From an uncultured Ruminococcus sp. (GTDB lineage: Bacteria > Bacillota > Clostridia > Oscillospirales > Ruminococcaceae), in NCBI GenBank assembly GCA_905199285.1, contig CAJKFZ010000168.1, positions 1 through 5,832 of the forward strand: a stretch of DNA of 5,832 nucleotides. The letters are read 5' to 3'. The notes beneath the pieces were generated by a model, which saw only the letters and a list, made by a program, of their open reading frames with translations, did not search any database and was not told the origin of the DNA. A program made the position numbers and the translations under genes. Positions 1 to 3,496 of the stretch are shown here, in pieces. The number at the start of each line of letters is the position of its first letter. The first letter of the stretch is position 1.

Positions 1-763
1 AAAATATTCTGTTGCTACGTCCGGATTTTGGACGAAGTAATTCCCACTTTCACGGCTTCCTCTCGGTTCGCTCTCGCTTCGTTCTTTGCTTCCTCTTTGC
101 TTAAATCGTTTACGTGGTGCTTCTATATAGCCATATTTACATAGATGATACCCTAAAACACGGACTCACCGATTTATCATGCCATACCACCCACAAAATC
201 AGCCGTTAACCGCTGTCTATCCTTATCATAGTATAATTACATTCATGAAATCAAAGTACCATAAAACGCATTGTAAAGCGTTTAAGAACCATACCGAATA
301 TTAACAGTTGGTGCGTCCGTTTTTCGAACGGTTGCCGTATGTTTTAACTGTTCATCAAATTGGTGACAACCTCTTAAACTCTTTTTTATATCTGCCCAGT
401 ACTCGATAGTATAAGTACTTTCAATAAAGAAATCGGTGAGCGCAATTTTGGTCTCTCCTAAATAATCGCTGTGTCGACAATTTGTCCGGTGCAAATTCAC
501 GATCAATTAAAACATAAAGTACCCGTCATCATATGGAGGACGCTTGATAATTTAGTGAGAAATGGCTTTACCCCTAATTTAGATTTAGGGCGTTCATTTA
601 GTAGTACTGAAAGCAAAAATGTGCTCAGTCCAATTTTGGACTCACCAGTCCATATTTGGGCTGGTTGACCGGAGCAGGATTGCAATAGTTTAGACTTCCT
701 TGCTACCTCTCTGCTTCTACGTGCTTTTTCAATTCATCAAAATTCTCAATCATGAAGATATAC
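1..763. other. No convincing gene; possible decayed sequence with short palindromes
   Basis: I find no gene here that I can support. Minus-strand open frames exist at 282-506 (74 codons) and 503-685 (60 codons), but neither has a good Shine-Dalgarno sequence or a recognisable domain. Another minus-strand frame is open from about 168 to the window edge but has no ATG, GTG or TTG start in the part seen; its middle is a purine-rich low-complexity tract (about 52-105). A 16-codon minus frame (starts about 753, MIENFDELKKHVEAER) sits just beyond the terminator at 764-789 and also lacks an RBS. Protein-like stretches in several frames broken by stops would fit a decayed gene, but this is a weak inference. 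Short palindromes lie at 19-33, 264-283, 627-642 and 645-664. Confidence 0.4.
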
Positions 764-789
764 AAAAAGCAGACCGTCTCCGATCTGCT
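764..789 (-). terminator. Intrinsic terminator of the leftward small-gene unit
   Basis: Read on the minus strand, an 8-bp stem (GCAGATCG with CGGTCTGC, one G-U wobble) closes a GAGA tetraloop and is followed directly by five T residues (764-768). One further A-T pair can extend the stem. It lies about 30 nt after the stop of the 57-aa gene. The plus-strand side has A residues before the hairpin and no T tract after it, so it should act only on leftward transcription. Confidence 0.88.
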
Positions 790-821
790 GATATGTAATA
801 TTAAATTTCGTTGCAGCCTAA

Positions 822-995
822 TTACAGATTCAAAAACTTTGTGCGTTCCTCAAAGCTGAGGTTCGGATGAGTTTTAATGCTTTCGATAAGCTCCATTGTC
901 GGGAATCTCTTCCCCTTTTTGTTGTATATTTCAACAAGGCGCATTAAGTTATCAACGATATTGTCCATCATCTCGTCTCTTTCTTGCTTAGTCAT
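822..995 (-). CDS. Small protein of unknown function (57 aa)
   Basis: A 57-codon gene starting with ATG at 995 and preceded by a strong Shine-Dalgarno GGAGGT (1004-1009) at 8-nt spacing. The product is mostly charged and predicted helical: an acidic, methionine-rich N-terminus (MTKQERDEMM), a helix around residues 11-27, a basic patch KKGKR at 26-30, and a second helical segment ending RTKFLNL. I see no membrane segment, cysteine pair or catalytic motif, and I do not recognise a family. It is the last gene of the leftward unit, with the intrinsic terminator about 30 nt beyond its stop. The RBS, clean stop and terminator make it very likely to be translated. Small helical proteins in such phage or plasmid early units are often regulatory or bind host factors, but nothing here shows which. 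Confidence 0.75.
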   Translation of the reverse strand: MTKQERDEMMDNIVDNLMRLVEIYNKKGKRFPTMELIESIKTHPNLSFEERTKFLNL

Positions 996-997
996 TT

Positions 998-1054
998 TCA
1001 CGCACCTCCAAATCCGCTAAATGTATGGCTGTTAATTCGTGTGAAATCTCCCAT
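998..1054 (-). CDS. Possible tiny ORF or leader peptide (18 aa)
   Basis: An 18-codon frame (MGDFTRINSHTFSGFGGA) whose TGA lies 2 nt before the ATG of the 57-aa gene and which contains that gene's RBS, so its translation could couple to the downstream start. A Shine-Dalgarno GGAGG at 1074-1078 lies 19 nt upstream of its ATG, which is too far. The same site is ideally placed (6 nt) for another ATG at 1067, which opens an 11-codon peptide MNKNYGRFHTN ending at 1032. Only one of these, or neither, may be real. Confidence 0.22.
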   Translation of the reverse strand: MGDFTRINSHTFSGFGGA

Positions 1055-1241
1055 AATTTTTATTCATAATTTTCCTCCAAACTATTGACTTTTCGGAGTG
1101 AATCTGATATAATTTATTCAAATCCACTCCGGTGGTAATAAGTGCCTTTACATATTTGCTTTGGTCGGCGGTTATGTAAGGCTCTTTTCTTTTATGCGAC
1201 CGTAAAACGACGGCTTTCGGTCTGCTTGACATACTGGTCAT
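1032..1241 (-). CDS. Possible overlapping small protein (69 aa), unknown function
   Basis: A 69-codon frame that begins inside the 3' end of the 91-aa gene and runs about 160 nt beyond it, filling what would otherwise be a gap. AAGGAG lies 4 nt before the ATG at 1241; a second ATG at 1232 is also possible. The N-terminal third is overprinted on the upstream gene, is basic (SSRPKAVVLRSHKRKEPY) and may be an artefact. The C-terminal part, with segments such as ITADQSKYVKALITTGVDL, reads like a normal helical protein with codon use like its neighbours. I do not recognise a family. If the first third is spurious, the real protein could start at a non-ATG codon or result from a frameshift near 1192. 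An internal GGAGG at 1074-1078 argues that another start lies further down. Confidence 0.35.
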   Translation of the reverse strand: MTSMSSRPKAVVLRSHKRKEPYITADQSKYVKALITTGVDLNKLYQIHSEKSIVWRKIMNKNYGRFHTN

Positions 1242-1467
1242 ATAACTCCTTGTGAGTGCTTTTAAAAGCAGTGGTATCAAAGCGATTGGACTTGACCGTC
1301 TTGTATCTGATTTTGAAAATATCAACGTCAAGCTCCTCTGTATTGCGATTAGTCATCTCGGCTTTAAGCTCGTCCTTGATGCTGTCAAGCTCTTCCTGAG
1401 CTTCCGAGATAAGTGTTTCTAATTCCTTAAGGCTTCTGATCTTTGCTAATAAATCCATTGTACTCAT
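1192..1467 (-). CDS. Phage-type small coiled-coil protein (91 aa), unknown function
   Basis: A 91-codon gene with ATG at 1467 and a Shine-Dalgarno GGAGGT (1475-1480) at 7-nt spacing; it is the first gene behind the consensus promoter at 1532-1560. Residues about 5-42 form a continuous charged heptad-like helix (KIRSLKELETLISEAQEELD onward), typical of a coiled coil. The C-terminal half has a different character, with the segment RYKTVKSNRFDTTAFKSTHK and an ending SRRFTVA. From memory, this tail (tyrosine-lysine strand, then SNRFDTTAFK, then a SRRF-type end) resembles small proteins in Clostridia phage and mobile-element early regions, often near recombination genes, but I cannot confirm a family. 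There is no signal peptide or membrane segment. A role in DNA metabolism or regulation is a guess from context only. Confidence 0.82.
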   Translation of the reverse strand: MSTMDLLAKIRSLKELETLISEAQEELDSIKDELKAEMTNRNTEELDVDIFKIRYKTVKSNRFDTTAFKSTHKELYDQYVKQTESRRFTVA

Positions 1468-1474
1468 ATTTCGT

Positions 1475-1480
1475 ACCTCC
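1475..1480 (-). promoter_or_regulatory. Ribosome binding site of the 91-aa gene
   Basis: Minus-strand GGAGGT lies 7 nt before the ATG at 1467. This placement decides the start over an internal ATG three codons downstream (the protein begins MSTM). Confidence 0.8.
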
Positions 1481-1531
1481 GATAATTATTTTCAGCTCCA
1501 GAAGCGTTTCCGCTTCCCTTACTGTAATTAT

Positions 1532-1560
1532 ATTATACACTGTTTTTGATGTAATTTCAA
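1532..1560 (-). promoter_or_regulatory. Sigma-A-type promoter for the leftward unit
   Basis: On the minus strand, -35 TTGAAA (1555-1560) and -10 TATAAT (1532-1537) are separated by exactly 17 nt. The -10 is a perfect consensus and the -35 has one mismatch. Transcription should begin near 1525 and give a leader of about 57 nt before the 91-aa gene. An operator-like 20-mer (1535-1554) covers the spacer and part of the -10, so repression by steric block is plausible. Confidence 0.88.
1535..1554. promoter_or_regulatory. Operator-like site 1 (over the leftward promoter)
   Basis: The 20-mer ATACACTGTTTTTGATGTAA matches the perfect-arm operator at 1604-1623 at 16 of 20 positions by direct comparison, keeping the TACA and ATGTAA ends. 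It lies within the leftward promoter spacer and overlaps its -10. It starts 46 bp before the second site, twice the 23-bp step between the second and third. That the HTH protein binds here is inferred. Confidence 0.5.
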
Positions 1561-1580
1561 TAGGTAAAATAGCCAAAGTT

Positions 1581-1600
1581 TTACATTTATTTTTGTGTAA
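1581..1600. promoter_or_regulatory. Operator-like site 2 (between the divergent promoters)
   Basis: The 20-mer TTACATTTATTTTTGTGTAA matches the site at 1604-1623 at 17 of 20 positions and keeps the TTACA/TGTAA dyad ends. It starts 23 bp before that site, about two helical turns, so proteins on both could lie on the same DNA face and bind cooperatively. Confidence 0.55.
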
Positions 1601-1626
1601 TTATTACATTGATTTTAATGTAATAA
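1601..1626. promoter_or_regulatory. Operator-like site 3, perfect inverted repeat over the rightward promoter
   Basis: TTATTACATT (1601-1610) and AATGTAATAA (1617-1626) are perfect 10-bp inverted arms around the spacer GATTTT. The core 20-mer 1604-1623 is the best copy of the three sites. It covers the whole -35 and part of the spacer of the rightward promoter, the expected position of an autorepressor site for the HTH gene that follows. Confidence 0.72.
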
Positions 1627-1637
1627 CGTGTTATAAT
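1609..1637 (+). promoter_or_regulatory. Sigma-A-type promoter for the HTH/RelE/antitoxin operon
   Basis: -35 TTGATT (1609-1614) and a perfect -10 TATAAT (1632-1637) are separated by exactly 17 nt. Transcription should start near 1644, giving a leader of about 50 nt before the ATG at 1696. The -35 sits inside a perfect inverted repeat. Confidence 0.88.
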
Positions 1638-1695
1638 ATAATGGGAAATAGAAAGCATCTTAAAATTCCACTCCCACAGGAAAGGACTTGATATA

Positions 1696-1908
1696 ATGTC
1701 TATTAAATACAAAATTGATGTTTTGACAGCACTTAAATCAGCAGGATATAACACCAATACTATACGAAAAGAAAGATTACTTTCGGAAGGAACATTACAA
1801 AGTTTAAGAAATGGTAAATATATTTCAATGGATGCTATTTCTAAAATTTGTAAACTCCTGAACTGTCAGCCGGGAGACATTATAGAGTATGAGGAGGAGC
1901 AGGAATAA
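1696..1908 (+). CDS. Cro/CI-type HTH transcriptional regulator (70 aa), probable TA autoregulator
   Basis: A small single-domain DNA-binding protein. The pattern fits a Cro/CI (XRE) HTH: helix around residues 6-17 (KIDVLTALKSAG), second helix around 20-28, recognition helix around 30-39 (SEGTLQSLRNGK), then a fourth helix MDAISKICKLLN (45-56) and the typical CQPGDIIEY ending (57-65). This short form of about 65-75 residues is common in Bacillota. The start is supported by AGGAAAGGA (1678-1686) 9 nt upstream. Its TAA overlaps the ATG of the toxin gene by one base, so the two are likely translationally coupled. It probably binds the TTACATT/AATGTAA dyads upstream and represses its own promoter, and may also control the divergent promoter. 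It could itself be the antitoxin (HigA-like role) or only a regulator; the third gene of the operon makes this open. Confidence 0.92.
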   Translation: MSIKYKIDVLTALKSAGYNTNTIRKERLLSEGTLQSLRNGKYISMDAISKICKLLNCQPGDIIEYEEEQE

Positions 1909-2150
1909 TGGACATAGAGTATACAAAACAAGCAGTAAAGCAAATATCAAAGCTCGACAAACCAACAAAGAAACGCATAAAAGAGGGTATTGAGAAAATA
2001 CCTATGGGAGATATAAAACGTTTACAAGGTGTTACTCCGGTAACATTCCGGCTTCGAGTAGGCGATCTCCGTGTATTATTTGAAATGACAACAGAAAAAG
2101 TAATAATCCGCAGCGTACTCCCAAGAGGAGAAGCATATAATAAAATCTAA
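1908..2150 (+). CDS. RelE/ParE-family toxin (80 aa)
   Basis: A type II toxin of the RelE/ParE superfamily, which in its RelE branch cleaves mRNA in the ribosome A site and in its ParE branch poisons gyrase. The fold order is visible: N-terminal strand and helix (MDIEYTKQAVKQISKLD, 1-17), a lysine-rich second helix (18-30), a strand pair around the core TFRLRVGDLRVLFEM (46-60), and the last strand with VIIRSVLPRGEAY (65-77). Basic residues R48, R50, R55 and R73 plus Y77 lie where E. coli RelE has K52, K54, R61, R81 and Y87, which favours an RNase over a gyrase poison; the alignment was done by eye. The full family length is present. The ATG overlaps the regulator's stop by one base, with GAGGAGG (1891-1897) upstream. 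Confidence 0.92.
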   Translation: MDIEYTKQAVKQISKLDKPTKKRIKEGIEKIPMGDIKRLQGVTPVTFRLRVGDLRVLFEMTTEKVIIRSVLPRGEAYNKI

Positions 2151-2163
2151 GGAGTGATGATTT

Positions 2164-2352
2164 ATGAGTACAAGAGAAATGATTTGCAGTTTAATCAATG
2201 ACAGAGTGCCGAACGATGAGCTTGAATTACTCTATAAACTTGTGTTGAAGTTTATTCCTGCTGATACTCCCGAACTTGATGAAATTAAGGCTATCGAAGA
2301 AACCAGAGACGAAACAGAATTTATTTCACACAATGACATTGACTGGGATTAA
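2164..2352 (+). CDS. Small acidic protein, putative antitoxin (62 aa)
   Basis: This gene follows the toxin by 13 nt, with AAGGAG (2149-2154) overlapping the toxin stop and 9 nt before its ATG. The product is small and strongly acidic. Residues 1-30 look helical and amphipathic (MSTREMICSLINDRVPNDEL then a leucine-rich helix), residues 32-50 hold PADTPELDEIKAIEETRDE, and the end is EFISHNDIDWD. Short acidic proteins with a leucine-rich N-terminus and a tail of this type are common as antitoxins or toxin-neutralising partners in Bacillota TA loci; I rely on that resemblance and on operon position, not on a clear motif. Two candidate antitoxins in one operon, the HTH protein and this one, is unusual. 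It could instead be an unrelated small gene carried along. Confidence 0.72.
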   Translation: MSTREMICSLINDRVPNDELELLYKLVLKFIPADTPELDEIKAIEETRDETEFISHNDIDWD

Positions 2353-2362
2353 TTCCAAACAA

Positions 2363-2394
2363 AGGAGCAGGCAAGCGCATCTGCTCCTAATTTT
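2363..2394 (+). terminator. Hairpin terminator of the TA operon
   Basis: Perfect 8-bp arms AGGAGCAG (2363-2370) and CTGCTCCT (2381-2388) enclose a 10-nt loop and are followed by AATTTTATT. The T tract is short and interrupted, so efficiency is uncertain, but the place (11 nt past the last stop, before a convergent gene) fits. Confidence 0.7.
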
Positions 2395-2571
2395 ATTGCA
2401 AGCATGCCCTGATAGCCACCAGAATCGCCGTTAAGGCACGTCAAATCCATTCATAGTATATTATATACATTACTCTGCTTACAAGCGATTACAGAGCATT
2501 TTAAAAGCTATTCAACTATCCCCCTTTTTATAGTGGGGAATTATTCATAATTCAATGCATAATCCGAGAGT
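2395..2571. other. Convergent intergenic spacer, no gene
   Basis: A spacer between the end of the TA operon and the end of the nuclease gene on the other strand. It contains a small palindrome GTATA-TTA-TATAC (2456-2468), CTCTG/CAGAG arms around the 2475-2500 stretch, a weak TCCCC/GGGGA hairpin near 2519-2539, and an AT-rich run with repeated ATTCATAATTC/GCATAAT words (about 2541-2563). No strong terminator for the nuclease gene is seen. Confidence 0.5.
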
Positions 2572-3126
2572 TTATTCATTCTTTCGCAAAGGCTTAGTAA
2601 GCTCATGGTAATTATGATAGTAGTAATAGAAGATATTCAGCAGTAAAGCCGCTGTCCCCTCGTTCCCACGCATATAATGGACGTTCAAGCCGTATCTGTT
2701 GGAACTGCTCCATGATTGCAGCGTGTTGTATATGTACCGCCCGATATCTTCTACTTTACGATTTTGAGCGATCATAACGTATTGATTCACCTTATAATTC
2801 TGCAAAAAATCCCGATCAGGACAATTTTCTATTATCAGATTAGCCGAACCTGTGAGCTTCTTCATTGCCGCTATCTCTTTTTCAAAGCGTTCGCGCTCTC
2901 GGGAGATATTCCCCCAGAGTTCATTAACGTTAGCTTTGCGCTCGACTGCACATTGCAGACGGAAATCAAGCTCATTCACCTTAAACGAATAATCGCCCAC
3001 CGGAAGCTTACAGACCTCATATTTTACGCCCGACTGTCCGAATGCATCCAGTATATGACGGTTCTGCTGTTCCCTTGAATCGCAGAGAATAACGGCTTCT
3101 TTCAAAAATTTCTGTTTGTCGTTCAT
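2572..3126 (-). CDS. ERCC4-domain (XPF/MUS81-family) nuclease, phage type (184 aa)
   Basis: A stand-alone nuclease of the ERCC4 family, which cuts branched or flap-structured DNA at replication or recombination intermediates. Motifs in order: first strand and DSREQ (D16-Q20), GDYS (G44-S47), then the signature VERKANVNEL with E62-R63-K64, and the conserved basic helix NISRERERFEKEI (73-85), followed by a hydrophobic strand ANLIIEN (95-101). The family pattern is GDXn-ERKX3D; here the last acidic position is N68, with E69 next to it. It lacks the C-terminal helix-hairpin-helix pair of archaeal and eukaryotic XPF, as phage and plasmid versions usually do. The start has GGAGGT (3136-3141) at 9 nt and overlaps the 37-aa ORF stop as ATGA. 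With the primase upstream on the same strand it suggests a replication/recombination module. Confidence 0.88.
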   Translation of the reverse strand: MNDKQKFLKEAVILCDSREQQNRHILDAFGQSGVKYEVCKLPVGDYSFKVNELDFRLQCAVERKANVNELWGNISRERERFEKEIAAMKKLTGSANLIIENCPDRDFLQNYKVNQYVMIAQNRKVEDIGRYIYNTLQSWSSSNRYGLNVHYMRGNEGTAALLLNIFYYYYHNYHELTKPLRKNE

Positions 3127-3236
3127 ATTTCAAGAACCTCCGAAATGTATTTGATCAATTTTTCATAAGTATGAGGGCTTACGGAAAGATCAGTCAAAAT
3201 CTTTTTGAACGCTTCATAAAGTTTGTATTTATGCAT
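3123..3236 (-). CDS. 37-aa small protein coupled to the nuclease gene
   Basis: A 37-codon gene with ATG at 3236, preceded by GGAGGG (3241-3246) at a short 4-5 nt spacing. Its TGA overlaps the nuclease ATG as ATGA, the usual arrangement for translational coupling. The product is helical and amphipathic, starting MHKYKLYEAFKKIL and carrying SPHTYEKLIKYISEVLEI at the end. From memory, short proteins with the shape Y-x3-F, then LxLSPxxYE, occur in Clostridia phage-like regions, but I know no function for them. It might be a small binding partner of the nuclease, or mainly serve to couple translation. The nuclease RBS lies inside its last codons. Confidence 0.72.
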   Translation of the reverse strand: MHKYKLYEAFKKILTDLSVSPHTYEKLIKYISEVLEI

Positions 3237-3264
3237 TTTACCCTCCAAATTTTAGTTTTGTCAC

Positions 3265-3287
3265 ATTGTATCAAATTAAAATAAGCT
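3265..3287 (-). promoter_or_regulatory. Possible extended -10 promoter for the 37-aa ORF and nuclease
   Basis: On the minus strand TGATACAAT supplies an extended -10 (TG, one base, TACAAT at 3265-3270). About 17 nt upstream no good -35 is present. A start near 3258 would give a leader of about 20 nt before the 37-aa ORF. The GTTGTAGT repeats lie upstream of it, where an activator or repressor could bind. Read-through from the primase gene is an alternative. Confidence 0.35.
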
Positions 3288-3301
3288 TGCCTGATGTAGC
3301 C

Positions 3302-3339
3302 GTTGTAGTAGAGTTGTAGTTGAGACTTATCTACTACAA
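3302..3339. repeat. GTTGTAGT direct/inverted repeat cluster (operator or iteron candidate)
   Basis: GTTGTAGT is repeated directly at 3302-3309 and 3313-3320 with an 11-bp step, about one helical turn. TTGTAGTAG (3303-3311) forms a perfect 9-bp inverted repeat with CTACTACAA (3331-3339). Three copies of one half-site within 38 bp point to a protein-binding array. Its place upstream of the nuclease unit fits an operator; its place beside the other repeats fits an origin. Confidence 0.6.
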
Positions 3340-3496
3340 GTTTTTTCAGCTATATATATGGGCTTGCAAGCATTTTGTATGTGTTTCTGTGCACTTTGTG
3401 CATTTTGTATGTGACCTTTTTAGCTTCTATAGTCCTCGCGTAGCTCACATCAAAAATGCACATTTTGCACAATTGGCTATTTTACGTTGTTTCAGA

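Larger units (their letters stand above)
3237..3496. repeat. Repeat-dense non-coding segment between primase and nuclease genes
   Basis: 260 nt without a supported gene but with unusually ordered repeats. GCATTTTGTATGTG occurs twice in direct orientation (3370-3383, 3400-3413), exactly 30 bp apart. TGTGCA occurs at 3388 and 3397 (9 bp apart), and its reverse complement TGCACA at 3457 and 3466 (again 9 bp apart), giving a symmetric pair of pairs. Further down, GTTGTAGT occurs at 3302 and 3313 with an inverted CTACTACAA at 3331-3339. No clear terminator follows the primase gene. Candidates are a replication origin with iterons or a multi-site operator. Phage P4 is a precedent: its primase-helicase binds iterons in the origin. 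Confidence 0.7.

Noticed and set aside
236..255. TTACATT followed by ATGAAAT, considered as a fourth HTH operator
   Set aside because: Only the left half-site is present; the inverted right half is missing and no promoter or gene is beside it.
305..340. GTGCG followed by hairpins, considered as a group II intron 5' end
   Set aside because: No domain V-type hairpin and no reverse transcriptase were found in the window, and the GTGCG is too short to mean anything.
282..506. Minus-strand ORF of 74 codons, with a faint resemblance of its YWADIKKSL stretch to BRO/antirepressor proteins
   Set aside because: The resemblance is a few residues only, there is no RBS, and the domain would be badly truncated. 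Kept only as part of the possibly decayed left region.
1443..1691. Plus-strand ORF of 82 codons
   Set aside because: It crosses both divergent promoters and the operator array and has no RBS; it is incompatible with the clear regulatory layout.
2475..2501. CTCTG...CAGAG arms in the spacer, considered as a nuclease-gene terminator or attachment core
   Set aside because: The stem is only 5 bp with a long loop and no T tract, and no second copy exists in the window to support an attachment site.
2716..3078. Plus-strand ORF of 120 codons
   Set aside because: It is antisense to the ERCC4 nuclease, with no RBS and a cysteine/phenylalanine-rich composition typical of a shadow frame.
3350..3463. 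Minus-strand 37-codon frame inside the repeat segment, with a ten-residue period from the 30-bp repeat
   Set aside because: The 30-bp step is a multiple of three, so the repeat shows as a short peptide repeat (TYKM twice), but no Shine-Dalgarno precedes the ATG and the DNA-level symmetry of the repeats is a better explanation.
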